64,000 nucleotides of DNA, taken from contig JAETRD010000004.1 of assembly GCA_021770345.1 (NCBI GenBank), positions 124,001 to 188,000 on the forward strand. Reading direction: 5' to 3'. Positions 32,723-41,663 of the stretch are shown here, piece after piece (positions within the stretch are counted from its first letter, which is position 1; every line of letters starts with the position of its first letter). The notes beneath the pieces were generated by a model that saw nothing but the letters and a program-made list of their open reading frames with translations, made no database searches and was not told the DNA's origin. The translations under genes were made by a program, and so were the position numbers. This DNA is from Lachnospiraceae bacterium (GTDB taxonomy: Bacteria > Bacillota > Clostridia > Lachnospirales > Lachnospiraceae).

Positions 32723-33436
32723 TTACTTTTCCAGTCGCCCGTACGCCGCGATCCATCGGTCCACGGTCCTTGACGCCTCGCTCCTGCTCATCTGCTCAAA
32801 ATTGTCCGGCAATGCGATTCCCCGGGCAGCCGCGTATGCGCGCAGGTATTCCTTCTGCCGCGCGGACGCCGGTGTCTGTCTCTTTGCCCTGTAGATGAGC
32901 GGACGCGGCTCAAACTTCTCCGGAGCCTCTTTTCCGTAAACCGACTTCATACACTCGAAGATCTGCCCGGTTTCTCTGGCATCTCCGAGCGCCCGGTGCG
33001 CATCCACGCGCGAAATCCCAAAATAGCTGCACAGACTTCCCAGATCCTTTTTCTGCTCCTCGGGCAGAAAAGCGCGCGCAAGTTTGAGCGTGTCTACCGC
33101 GCTCCGCTCGAAGGAAAACCGGTGATTGACCGCCCACTGTTTCAAAAAGCTGTAATCAAAGATAATATTCTGCCCCACCAGTACATCCTCCCCCAAAAAG
33201 GCAAAAAACTCCTCCATCGCCTCCTCGGGATTTCTTCCGCGCTCCGCCATCTCGGCTGTGATGCCGGTCAGCGCGCTGATTCTCTCCGGAATCTTCCGTC
33301 CGGTATTGAGCAGTGCCGCATAACAGCCCGTCTCGCACCCGTGCCGCATCCGGACTGCTCCGACCTCCAGAATCGCCTCCGTCTTTGCCGCGAGTCCCGT
33401 CATCTCCAAATCAATCACCACATAATCCTCTATCAC
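32723..33436 (-). CDS. 3'-5' exonuclease (DnaQ/PolC epsilon-like)
   Basis: A 237-residue DEDDh exonuclease. Exo I YVVIDLEMTGL, Exo II GQNIIFDYSFLKQWA and Exo III HRALGDARETGQIFECM carry the four metal-binding acids and the general-base His. Residues after about 180 form a small basic extension (RAKRQTPASARQKEYLRAYA), possibly nucleic-acid binding. It starts at the GTG at 33436, which overlaps the upstream TGA (GTGA) and follows GGAGGGGG; an ATG ten codons earlier lies within the neighbouring gene. It probably proofreads or degrades DNA or RNA ends. Confidence 0.88.
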   Translation of the reverse strand: MIEDYVVIDLEMTGLAAKTEAILEVGAVRMRHGCETGCYAALLNTGRKIPERISALTGITAEMAERGRNPEEAMEEFFAFLGEDVLVGQNIIFDYSFLKQWAVNHRFSFERSAVDTLKLARAFLPEEQKKDLGSLCSYFGISRVDAHRALGDARETGQIFECMKSVYGKEAPEKFEPRPLIYRAKRQTPASARQKEYLRAYAAARGIALPDNFEQMSRSEASRTVDRWIAAYGRLEK

Positions 33437-35271
33437 CTTATGTTCACCCCCTCCGCAATATAACAATAATCCGCCTGACGATTTACCGGGTCCCTCCGCT
33501 CATAGTCAAACAGTACATACACCGGCTCCCGCTCCCGCCCGGGCAATTCGGAAACGCGCAGGGTCTCCCTGTCCGGGAAGCGGTAGAAAAACCGCTCCAC
33601 ATGTGACATTTTTCCGTTTTTGCAATACTTTCGAGTCAGTTCCCTCCACTCCGACGCATCCGCCGCCCACGCCGGCCGGCTCTTCATATTCTCGCGGCAG
33701 TACAGATCGAAAATCAGGCTTTCGCGCAGCACCGGCAGCAATTCCTTCTTCTGCGCTTCGGCAAATTCCAGCAGAATTTCGGAGCGCCGGATACGGGAAT
33801 GGCTCATAGAAAAGTATCCCCGCCGCTCATAAAAACTTCCGAGGCTCTGATATAGCGCAAAGGGACTTTCATAACAGGTTTCAAACAATTTCATTGTCGT
33901 CTCAAACTGCCCGCTGTTATAGTATACCTCCACCATTTCCTCCGTCTGTCCGAGCGCGAGAAGCTCCCCGTACCCAAGCCAGTTCGTCCGAAGCACCTCA
34001 TAGGGCGGCTGCGTCCGGTACACCAGACCGTATTCCGCCGCATGCGCATACATATAAGAGCCTTTCAGTACTTTCAGAAATCCCAGCTGCAGCTGGTCGG
34101 GCCGAAGCGCATACACCTCGTCAAACGATCTCGCAAAAGAGACATAATCCTCATACGGCAGTCCGGCAATCAGATCCAGGTGTACATGCACCCGATGCCA
34201 CTGCCGGATTTTGCGAACGTTCTCTTTGAGGCGGGAAAGATCCGTCCGCCTGTGAATTTCACGGATGGTGGCCGGGTTTGTCGACTGTACTCCGATTTCC
34301 AGCTGAATCAGCCCGGGCCTCATCCCGCAAATCAACGCAAGCTCCGCCGGCGAAAGCAGATCCGCCGATATCTCAAAATGAAAGTTTGTGACTCCGTTGT
34401 CATGCTCTTTCATATACTGCCAGATCTCCATCGCGTGTTCATGTTTGCAGTTAAATGTCCTGTCCACAAACTTCACCTGCGGCACGCGTTTTTCGAGAAA
34501 AAATGCCAGTTCTTTCTTAACAAGCGCAATATCCCGGAAACGCAGCCGCCTTTCAACCGAAGACAGACAGTAGCTGCAGCAAAACGGACAGCCCCGGCTC
34601 GATTCGTAATAGATAATCCGGTTCTCAAAATCAGACATATCCTCATAGCAAAACGGAATCGCACTCATGTCGACGGGCTCCCGCTCTCCCGTGGCGCAAA
34701 TCCGCTCCCCATCCGGCATCTCACGCGCCCCCTGCTCTCCTGCCACCCGCACACCGGCCCCTTCCCGGAATACAATGCCTCTGATATCCTGCAGGCTCTC
34801 CGGCCCCGCTTTGGCTCCTGCCGATACACCGGCTGCCCCTTTCATTCCTGCAGATGCGCCGGGCGCAATTTCGGCATAGAATGCAGCAAGCTCCAGAAAT
34901 GTCTGCTCGCCCTCCCCGCGCATCACTCCCGTCACCGCAGGGTGCTCCCGCAAAAACCGCTCCGACTCATAAGATACCTCCGGACCTCCGACCCAGACCG
35001 GGACACCGGGACACAGTTTGTGGTATTCCTCTATGACCTCCGTGACACATGAAATATTCCAGATGTAGCAGGAGACACAGAGCAGATCCGGTTCTGCTTT
35101 ATAGACCCCGGCCAGAATCTCCTCCGGCCGGTTGTTAATCGTATATTCGGCAATCTCAATCTCCACGGGAAGCGCAGGGTTCCTGTTTGCCCCGGCATAT
35201 GCCCGCAGGCTGTATACCGCCAGATTGGAATGAATATATTTTGCATTGACTGCCAACAATAAAATTTTCAT
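33433..35271 (-). CDS. B12-binding radical SAM protein (DUF4080 type)
   Basis: A 612-residue enzyme. Residues 1-135 form a cobalamin-binding-like Rossmann domain (LLLAVNAKYIHSNLAVYSLR, PVWVGGPEVSYESERFLREH). Residues 137-200 are an unusual Gly/Ala-rich and Glu/Arg-rich linker. The radical SAM core starts near 220 with Cys228, Cys232 and Cys235 in ESSRGCPFCCSYCLSS, then VKFVDRTFNCKHEHAMEIW. The C-terminal DUF4080 region follows. The B12-binding His is not obvious, and members may use the fold without cobalamin. The reaction is unknown. The start at 35271 was chosen by homology; translation overlaps the exonuclease gene. Confidence 0.87.
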   Translation of the reverse strand: MKILLLAVNAKYIHSNLAVYSLRAYAGANRNPALPVEIEIAEYTINNRPEEILAGVYKAEPDLLCVSCYIWNISCVTEVIEEYHKLCPGVPVWVGGPEVSYESERFLREHPAVTGVMRGEGEQTFLELAAFYAEIAPGASAGMKGAAGVSAGAKAGPESLQDIRGIVFREGAGVRVAGEQGAREMPDGERICATGEREPVDMSAIPFCYEDMSDFENRIIYYESSRGCPFCCSYCLSSVERRLRFRDIALVKKELAFFLEKRVPQVKFVDRTFNCKHEHAMEIWQYMKEHDNGVTNFHFEISADLLSPAELALICGMRPGLIQLEIGVQSTNPATIREIHRRTDLSRLKENVRKIRQWHRVHVHLDLIAGLPYEDYVSFARSFDEVYALRPDQLQLGFLKVLKGSYMYAHAAEYGLVYRTQPPYEVLRTNWLGYGELLALGQTEEMVEVYYNSGQFETTMKLFETCYESPFALYQSLGSFYERRGYFSMSHSRIRRSEILLEFAEAQKKELLPVLRESLIFDLYCRENMKSRPAWAADASEWRELTRKYCKNGKMSHVERFFYRFPDRETLRVSELPGREREPVYVLFDYERRDPVNRQADYCYIAEGVNIR

Positions 35272-35306
35272 CGTGCTTTCTACCTCTGTTTCGCCTGAAT
35301 AGCCGC

Positions 35307-35347
35307 AAAGGCACCGGAAGGGGCGCTGTTCCCTCTCCGGTGCCTTT
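35307..35347 (-). terminator. hairpin terminator between the MntP-like and radical-SAM genes
   Basis: AAAGGCACCGGA and TCCGGTGCCTTT pair around a 17-base loop. It lies 16 bases after the MntP-like stop and before the radical-SAM start. T residues are few, but stem and position fit a terminator. Confidence 0.6.
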
Positions 35348-35362
35348 CGGATACCTTGCATC

Positions 35363-35938
35363 CTATATAATATACTGCACAATCACATCAATCCCGGCAA
35401 TCCACAACAGAATCGCCCCGCCGACATATGCTTTCGTCTTGTGCTCAAACCCAAAATGATACCCCGTGTACATCCCGAAAATCACAAATGCGATCGTGAT
35501 ACAAACCCCAATCACCAGCATCCGCGCCACATTCGTGCCGAGAAACCCAAACGCAAGTCCTGCAAAAAGAGAATATACACTCGTAGCGATCGCCATCCGC
35601 AGAAAACGCCCGATGTCAAACGTATCTTCTCTGTGCTCCCAGATCCGTTCGTTCCTGACGGCTTTTACCACAAGCCGGGTTCCAAGCCCAAAGAAAATGA
35701 CCGCCGCAATCACCAGACCGACAAAATTTTCGTCATGCGCCGTCTCGTTGTGGTAGAGAAGAATCGACAGATAATGCCCCAGAGCCAGCGCCGCAATCTG
35801 CCACACAGCCATCAGCCCGCAGATGATTGTCAATTGCTTTTTATCAATCCGCGCCACCAATGAGCCCTGGCATTCCATTGTGGCAAATACATCCAGGGAA
35901 ATCCCTGCGAGAATCAATACGTTCTCAATTCCGTTCAT
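35363..35938 (-). CDS. MntP-like manganese efflux pump family protein
   Basis: A 191-residue, six-helix protein with internal symmetry as in MntP/YebN. The hallmark SLDVFATMECQGSLVARID lies in helix 1 and its surroundings, and IATSVYSLFAGLAFGFLGTN lies in the second half. True MntP has paired acidic residues in the helices for Mn2+; here only part of that pattern is kept, so substrate assignment is tentative. The ATG at 35938 has GGAGG. The leader of about 45 bases is too short for a yybP-ykoY manganese riboswitch. Confidence 0.72.
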   Translation of the reverse strand: MNGIENVLILAGISLDVFATMECQGSLVARIDKKQLTIICGLMAVWQIAALALGHYLSILLYHNETAHDENFVGLVIAAVIFFGLGTRLVVKAVRNERIWEHREDTFDIGRFLRMAIATSVYSLFAGLAFGFLGTNVARMLVIGVCITIAFVIFGMYTGYHFGFEHKTKAYVGGAILLWIAGIDVIVQYII

Positions 35939-35986
35939 TTTTATCCTCCATATCAACCACAACCGGCCGGTATCATGTCTGTCGAC

Positions 35987-35992
35987 ATTATA
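35987..35992 (-). promoter_or_regulatory. extended -10 promoter of the MntP-like gene
   Basis: Minus strand TGGTATAAT has the TGn extension that can replace a good -35 box. It is about 48 bases before the start. Confidence 0.55.
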
Positions 35993-36028
35993 CCATATCC
36001 CCTACGGTTTTCCCAGCGAAAATATCGC

Positions 36029-38776
36029 TTAATCGGCTTTGACTGCCGCCGTCTTATACACAAACCGCACACTGCCGTCCACGCCGTCCGCCAGATCCGT
36101 ATAAGTCTGATAGTCGGTTCCCGCGTCGAGCACGGCCTGTATGCGCTCCACAAGCGGTTCGATATCCCCGTTGTACGCATTCAGGATCTTTTCGATTCCC
36201 TCCTCATTAAACGCTACAATCCCGTCCGCCAGCTGATGCGCGCCATCGGAAAGCTGTCCTACACCGTCCGCGATATCACCGGCACCGTCGGAGAGTTTCT
36301 TTACGCCGTCATTGAGCGCCGCATTGTTGCCCACGAGCGTCTTGCTTCCGTCGGAAAGCTGATTGACACCGGATATCAGGGACGGCATCGCATTATGCAG
36401 ACTCTGCGTTCCCTCTGCCAGCGCTTTCATTCCGCTCACAAGGCTGTACCCGCTGTCTGTCTGCGCCTCAATACTTCCCGCAATCGTCTTTTTCGTCTGC
36501 TCCGCCGCAGATACCGCCGCGGTCCCCGCCGCGTTTTTCGCGCCCTCAAAGGCCGCCGTCTGCGCCGCCTCGGCTGCTCCGCTGACCGCCGCAGTCCCTG
36601 CAGCCGCCTTCGCTCCGGTCACCGCCGCCATTCCTGCAGCCGCCTTCGCTCCGGTCACCGCTGCCATTCCTGCAGCTTCCTTCGCTCCGCCGACCGCCGC
36701 AGTCCCTGCAGCCGCCTTCGCTCCGGTCACCGCCGCCATTCCTGCCGCCGCCTTCGCTCCGCTGACCGCCGCATCCTGCGCCGTCGTCTCTGCAACGAGC
36801 AGCGACGTGTCCGCAACGGATTTTCCCATTGTCGGCGCCGCTGTGGATGCAATCTGTGCCATCACACCCGCTGACAGCTGTGCAGCCGCATCCGCTGCCT
36901 GTGCGGCTGCAAAATCATCCACCGAGATTCCGTTCGCCGCCTGAAAGGCCGCCGCCGCGTCATTGAAATTCGTAATCGTACCGCCGGACTGATCGATTAC
37001 CGCCTGTAACGCCGCCGCACGGATTCCCTGCGCCATATAGTAGTATGCATCCGTCTGCTTAATCCCCTCCGTGACCGCCGCGACACTCTCCTGACCTGTC
37101 AGGCTTGCCGTAACCTGCTCTGCGGCCTGCGCCTCGATTGCCGCATACTGTCCGCCCGCAAATGTGTCGTCCACCGTCTGCTTTGCCTGCGCCCTGATCG
37201 CTTCCGCCTGCGCGTCTACCGCCGCACTGGCCTGACTCTGTATCGCCTCCGCCTGCGCATCCACCGCCGCTTCCGCCTGACCCTTAATCGCTTCCGCCTG
37301 CGCGTCCACCGCCGCTTCCGCCTGGCCTTTGATTGCCTCCGCCTGCGCGTCTACCGCCGCTTCCGCCTGGCCTTTGATTGCCTCCGCCTGCGCGTCCACC
37401 GCCGCTTCCGCCTGGCCCTTGATCGCCTCCGCCTGCGCGTCCACCGCACTCTTTGCGGAATCTTTGATCGTCTGCTCCTGCGCCGCAACGGTATCATTCA
37501 CCTGCTTCTGCAGATTCTCCTTTTCCTGGTCGGTAAATGCCGCATTCAGCGTATTGTCCAGCAGGGAAACGCCCTCATACAGCGTAGCCGCACTGCTGTT
37601 TAACGTATCGACCCCCGTCGAGAGCTCCGGCGTTTTTCCCGAGAGCTGCGCGATACCGTCCGCCAGCTGCGATGCTCCGTCGGTGTATGCAGACACGCCG
37701 TCCTTTAACGTCCTGACGCCGTCGGTAAATTCACCCATGCCGTCTTTTAACGTATCGGTTCCCTCTGCCAGCTCCGCGGAACCGTCCGCAAGCTGTGCGG
37801 TCGCGTCAGTCAGCGTATCGAGCATCTCATCCACGGAAGACAGTCCGTCCTCCCCCTCCGCGTCAAGGAAACTTGTTGCGTTTGCAACGACAGTCATCGT
37901 CATGTCAAGCGAAAAATTCTCCACATCCGCCGTCACTTCAAAGTATTCCGGAATACGGACGTCCCCGTCAAAATCCTCCTCATCCACATCCAGAGAATCC
38001 GAAAGCCCCGGCAGCGCATATCCGAATACCACGCTGTTGTTTCCGTCCGCCGCCACTTTCCCGTTTGTGACCTCGATATTGCGGAAGCTCTCGTCTAACA
38101 CCATCCCGCTGACCGCCATAAACGGCACGCAGATCTCTTCCTTTTTGCCGTCTATCGTCGCCTCCACCTTCTCGTTATTGGTATAGTCAAAGCGTATCGT
38201 CACCCTGCCGGACTTTCCTGCAAGTTCCTCCGGCGTCATCTCTTTCCCGTCGAGCAGATAAGTAATCTTCTGTGTGACCGGAAGCTGCTCCGTCGAAGTT
38301 CCCTGATAGTAAATATCCTTTCCGTCTGCGGCCCAGGTCAGTTCCCTGCCGTTCTGCGTGTAAGTCTCTTCTCCCTTTACATTCGTGATTCCCGTGAGCG
38401 TGGATGCATCCGAAAGCACGGCCTCACCGTCCCTGTTAATCAGATGGTCGGACACGATAATACTCTTCGCCGTGCCCGCGCTGTCGGAAATGACATACAC
38501 CGTCTCCTCCTTGCCCACTTCCTTCTCGCCGATCTTTACGCCGTCACCCAGCACATCCGAGAGCAGATCACTCTTTTCGGATTCCCCGGCTTTTGCATTG
38601 TCTTCCTTCTCTTCCTTTTCCGTACTCTCGCTGCTCTCGACTGAGGTATCGTTCTTTGCCGCATTTACCGTGCGGGCGGATACGCCGGTACCTGCAAGTG
38701 CAACGACAAGAACCCCCGCCATAATGCGAATCGTGTATTTATTTTTAAAATGCCTTTTTAACTCCGGTAATTTCAT
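36029..38776 (-). CDS. large secreted/anchored repeat protein partnering an MMPL exporter
   Basis: A 915-residue protein. A membrane helix lies at residues 17-34. Residues 90-300 form a beta-rich domain (VYVISDSAGTAKSIIVSDHL). XXXLXXG heptads, as in YhgE/Pip-type proteins, occur at about 328-380 (QLADGSAELAEGTDTLKDGM) and again near 800-860 (KKLSDGAGDIADGVGQLSDG). Between them lie six 15-residue units (AVDAQAEAIKGQAEA) at 443-532 and about seven 12-residue units (GAKAAAGMAAVT) near 673-758. The middle should be a long Ala-rich helix or coiled coil spanning the envelope. It lies 22 bp downstream of the MMPL gene; such pairs export lipids or surface components. The exact function is unknown. 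Confidence 0.78.
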   Translation of the reverse strand: MKLPELKRHFKNKYTIRIMAGVLVVALAGTGVSARTVNAAKNDTSVESSESTEKEEKEDNAKAGESEKSDLLSDVLGDGVKIGEKEVGKEETVYVISDSAGTAKSIIVSDHLINRDGEAVLSDASTLTGITNVKGEETYTQNGRELTWAADGKDIYYQGTSTEQLPVTQKITYLLDGKEMTPEELAGKSGRVTIRFDYTNNEKVEATIDGKKEEICVPFMAVSGMVLDESFRNIEVTNGKVAADGNNSVVFGYALPGLSDSLDVDEEDFDGDVRIPEYFEVTADVENFSLDMTMTVVANATSFLDAEGEDGLSSVDEMLDTLTDATAQLADGSAELAEGTDTLKDGMGEFTDGVRTLKDGVSAYTDGASQLADGIAQLSGKTPELSTGVDTLNSSAATLYEGVSLLDNTLNAAFTDQEKENLQKQVNDTVAAQEQTIKDSAKSAVDAQAEAIKGQAEAAVDAQAEAIKGQAEAAVDAQAEAIKGQAEAAVDAQAEAIKGQAEAAVDAQAEAIQSQASAAVDAQAEAIRAQAKQTVDDTFAGGQYAAIEAQAAEQVTASLTGQESVAAVTEGIKQTDAYYYMAQGIRAAALQAVIDQSGGTITNFNDAAAAFQAANGISVDDFAAAQAADAAAQLSAGVMAQIASTAAPTMGKSVADTSLLVAETTAQDAAVSGAKAAAGMAAVTGAKAAAGTAAVGGAKEAAGMAAVTGAKAAAGMAAVTGAKAAAGTAAVSGAAEAAQTAAFEGAKNAAGTAAVSAAEQTKKTIAGSIEAQTDSGYSLVSGMKALAEGTQSLHNAMPSLISGVNQLSDGSKTLVGNNAALNDGVKKLSDGAGDIADGVGQLSDGAHQLADGIVAFNEEGIEKILNAYNGDIEPLVERIQAVLDAGTDYQTYTDLADGVDGSVRFVYKTAAVKAD
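36505..36760. repeat. 36-bp in-frame tandem repeat array (about seven units)
   Basis: Each unit encodes GAKAAAGxAAVx in the minus-strand gene. Some copies are nearly identical at DNA level and others diverged, indicating repeated duplication. Period is 12 codons. Confidence 0.85.
37179..37450. repeat. 45-bp in-frame tandem repeat array (six units)
   Basis: Each unit encodes AVDAQAEAIKGQAEA in the minus-strand gene. Central copies are almost identical in DNA, so the array is recent and likely to vary in copy number by slippage. Confidence 0.88.
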
Positions 38777-38798
38777 GACTATTCCCTCCTATATTGAC

Positions 38799-40925
38799 TT
38801 ATTGAACCGAAACATCGTGCTCTGTCGTACCGACCTTCACGGCTTTCCTGTCCCGAAATCCGATGCTGGTTGCGCAGATTACTCTGTCAAACAGCATAAA
38901 CATGGACGGCAGAATAAAGATAACCACAAACATACTGATAATCGCGCCCCGCGCCATCAGCGAGCACAGAGAACTTATCATATCGATATTGGAATACATT
39001 CCGACGCCGAACGTCGCCGCAAAAAAGCTGAGTGCACTGACCATTACGGACTGAATTGAACCCTGCAGCGCACCGGTCACCGCCGTCTGCTTATCTGCTC
39101 CCTGATATCTTGCCTTTTTATATTTATTTGTCATGAGAATCGCGTAATCCACCGTCGCCCCCAGCTGAATCGTGCCGATGACGATCGATGCGATAAACGG
39201 CAGCGTCGTGTGCGTGTATGCCGGGATTCCCATATTGATAAAAATTGCAAACTCGATCACCGACACCAGAATGACCGGAAGCGACACGGACTTAAACACA
39301 AACGCGATAATCAGGAAAATCGCCCCGATGGACACGACGCTGACCGTCTTAAAATCCTCATCCGTAATCTCAATCAGATCCTTTGTACACGGCGCCTCGC
39401 CGATTAACATTGCCGAGGAATCATAGTTTTTGATGATCTGATTAATCGCCTCGCACTGCGCGTTGACCTCATCCGACGCCACGGCGTATTCCGAACCGAC
39501 CAGCATCATCTGATAATCGCCGTTTACCATAATCTCTTTCACGTTATCCGGGATAAAATCTTCCGGGATCCCGGGTCCTACGAGTGAGTCAAAGCCGATG
39601 GCCATCTTTACGCCGTCCACGCCGTCAATCTCGTCGAGCATGGCCTTTGCGGCTTTGGAGTCAAGCCCGCTGTCCGCGATAATCATGTGGGTCGCCCCCA
39701 TCTGAAAATTCTCGTTCAGTTTATCATTTGCCATAATACTGTCGAGGTCCTTCGGCAGCGTGCCCGCCAGATCATAATACACATCCGTGTGCGTATAGCC
39801 GTATACCGCCGGCACTAAAATCACCGCAAACGCGACAATAAACGCTCTGTAATGCCTTACGACCCAGCCCGCGATCCCGCCCAGATCCGGGATGATCGCC
39901 CTGTGCTTCGTCCGCTCGATCGCTTTATCAAACACAAGAAGCATCGACGGCAGCACGGTCACGCAGCAGATAACGCCGAGCACAACTCCCTTTGCCATCA
40001 CAACGCCCAGGTCCATGCCGAGCGTAAAGCTCATAAAGCACAGTGCGATAAAGCCCGCAACCGTCGTGATGGAACTGCCCACCACGGAAGTGATGGTATT
40101 GGAAATTGCGTGTGCCATCGCCCGCTTTTTATCCCCGGCATAGCGCTCCTGCTGCTCCTCATAGCTGTGCCACAGGAAAATCGAGTAGTCCATCGTGACG
40201 CCAAGCTGCAGCACCGCCGCGAGTGCCTGCGTCACATAGGAGATTTCGCCCGCCATAAAATTGCTTCCGAGATTATACACGATTGCCATTCCGATACTTA
40301 ACAGGAAAAACAGCGGCACGATCGCGGAATCCATCGTCAGGGACAGGACCACCACCGCAAGCACGACCGCGATCAGCACATAAATCGGCGTCTCCCTGTT
40401 TGAGAGGTTCTTCGTGTCTGTCACGACCGCCGACATGCCGCTGATATAGCACTGTCCCTGTACGACCTCGCGGATTTCCTCGATGGCATTCATCGTCTCA
40501 TCCGCCGACATTGACGTGTCGTACAGCACCGCCAGCATCGTGCTGTCCGTCTCCCTGTTATTAAAAAATTCATAGATATCGTCCGGCAGCATTTCCATCG
40601 GAACACTGATATCCATAATGGAGTCATACCAGATCGCGTCTTTTACATGGGGAACCTCCGCTATTTTTTCCCGCATCGCGGAAACCCCTTTCGCGTCCAT
40701 CCCTTCCACAACACAGAACGAAAACGCTCCTGTTCCGAACTCCTCGAGCAAAATATCCTGCCCCTTCATCGTCTCGATTTCTCCCGGCAGATACGTCAGG
40801 ATATCATAATTGACTCTTGTGTTAAAATATCCGAATGCCGACGGAATCAGCAGCAGTATGCTGATAATCAGAATCGGGATCCGCATTTTTACGACACCTT
40901 TTCCAAATTTAATCATCTCTTTCAT
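38799..40925 (-). CDS. MMPL/RND-superfamily transporter
   Basis: A 708-residue membrane protein with the two-fold RND layout: helix 1, an extracellular porter domain, five helices, then the same again. Each half has the conserved helix-4 segment with an acidic residue for proton relay (QLGVTMDYSIFLWHSYEE and QLGATVDYAILMTNKYKKAR). Related MMPL proteins move lipids, glycolipids or hydrophobic drugs. The start near KEMIKFGKGVVKMRIP is preceded by AAAGAAAGAG; the exact codon among two near ATGs is uncertain. It lies between a TetR regulator and the repeat protein and is separated from the regulator by a terminator hairpin. Confidence 0.92.
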   Translation of the reverse strand: MKEMIKFGKGVVKMRIPILIISILLLIPSAFGYFNTRVNYDILTYLPGEIETMKGQDILLEEFGTGAFSFCVVEGMDAKGVSAMREKIAEVPHVKDAIWYDSIMDISVPMEMLPDDIYEFFNNRETDSTMLAVLYDTSMSADETMNAIEEIREVVQGQCYISGMSAVVTDTKNLSNRETPIYVLIAVVLAVVVLSLTMDSAIVPLFFLLSIGMAIVYNLGSNFMAGEISYVTQALAAVLQLGVTMDYSIFLWHSYEEQQERYAGDKKRAMAHAISNTITSVVGSSITTVAGFIALCFMSFTLGMDLGVVMAKGVVLGVICCVTVLPSMLLVFDKAIERTKHRAIIPDLGGIAGWVVRHYRAFIVAFAVILVPAVYGYTHTDVYYDLAGTLPKDLDSIMANDKLNENFQMGATHMIIADSGLDSKAAKAMLDEIDGVDGVKMAIGFDSLVGPGIPEDFIPDNVKEIMVNGDYQMMLVGSEYAVASDEVNAQCEAINQIIKNYDSSAMLIGEAPCTKDLIEITDEDFKTVSVVSIGAIFLIIAFVFKSVSLPVILVSVIEFAIFINMGIPAYTHTTLPFIASIVIGTIQLGATVDYAILMTNKYKKARYQGADKQTAVTGALQGSIQSVMVSALSFFAATFGVGMYSNIDMISSLCSLMARGAIISMFVVIFILPSMFMLFDRVICATSIGFRDRKAVKVGTTEHDVSVQ

Positions 40926-40963
40926 CTCTTTCTTTTTGTTCTATCCGGTTACAACGTACACTA

Positions 40964-40997
40964 TAAAAAAAGAGACCGGATATGAAAATATCCAGTC
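40964..40997 (-). terminator. terminator between the TetR and MMPL genes
   Basis: Minus strand GACTGGATAT-TTTC-ATATCCGGTC followed by TCTTTTTTT. Being between two same-strand genes, it either separates transcripts or limits read-through from TetR into MMPL. A second small hairpin (CTACAAA/TTTGTAG) lies just after the TetR stop. Confidence 0.8.
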
Positions 40998-41075
40998 CCC
41001 TTCCCGTGTAACCGACAGCGATACATTTTTCTCCGGATGAATGAATCCCGGCTACAAATTCATCGTTTTGTAGCA

Positions 41076-41642
41076 CTATACCTCCTGCAGCACATCCTCC
41101 ATGGAACGCTTGATCATGTAATTGTAAATCTCGGCCAGCTCCCGCGGAGAGATTGTCATCCCTCTCTGAATCCATTGGATCGTCACATAGCACATCGACT
41201 GTGCGTAATACTCCGCGATCAGTTCCTGTGTCAGCCAGGCATATTTGGGGTGCGCCCCTTTTGCCTTCTTTTTGATAATGCGCAGCATCACGTTCTCCAC
41301 ACACCCCTGCGCAATGCTCTCAAAAGAATTCTGCCCTTCCAGCCTGCTCGCCCGCATATAAAATTCTTTCTCTTTCTCAATATTGGTAAACAGCAGCACC
41401 AGTGCCTCATTCATCATGCCGTTTGCGAGAAGCGGCTCAATCGGTTCCATCAGATCCGTGTTGACGATCCATTCAAGCAACTCATACTTATCCTGAAAAT
41501 GATTGTAAAAGGTCGGTCGGATCACGCCCGCCCTGTCCGTAATCTCTTTGATCGTAATCTTTTCAATCGGTTGTTTTAACGCCAGTTCCCGAAAACTCTC
41601 AGCCAGAATCCGATTAGTTGCGCCCTTTGCCTGTTTTGTCAT
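41076..41642 (-). CDS. TetR/AcrR-family transcriptional regulator
   Basis: A 188-residue regulator. The N-terminal helix-turn-helix covers residues 8-56 (KITIKEITDRAGVIRPTFYN, HFQDKYELLEWI). The C-terminal ligand domain is all-helical, of the TetR_C type found in DhaS-like Firmicutes proteins. It most likely represses the MMPL exporter and its partner immediately downstream in response to a membrane-active compound (inference). Confidence 0.88.
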   Translation of the reverse strand: MTKQAKGATNRILAESFRELALKQPIEKITIKEITDRAGVIRPTFYNHFQDKYELLEWIVNTDLMEPIEPLLANGMMNEALVLLFTNIEKEKEFYMRASRLEGQNSFESIAQGCVENVMLRIIKKKAKGAHPKYAWLTQELIAEYYAQSMCYVTIQWIQRGMTISPRELAEIYNYMIKRSMEDVLQEV

Positions 41643-41663
41643 AACTCCCTCATTATTTATGAT

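Noticed and set aside
34042-35052. 336-codon plus-strand open frame
   Set aside because: Antisense to the radical-SAM gene, whose Cys motif and domains are clear.
35939-36028. Possible manganese (yybP-ykoY) riboswitch upstream of the MntP-like gene
   Set aside because: The leader from the TATAAT box to the start is only about 45 bases, too short for that aptamer.
36505-37450. Regular repeats of 36 and 45 bp resembling a CRISPR array
   Set aside because: No unique spacers separate the units; they are contiguous, in frame and part of one protein.
40909-41304. 131-codon minus-strand frame spanning the TetR-MMPL gap
   Set aside because: It overlaps the TetR gene in another frame, crosses a terminator hairpin and has no homology or start signal.
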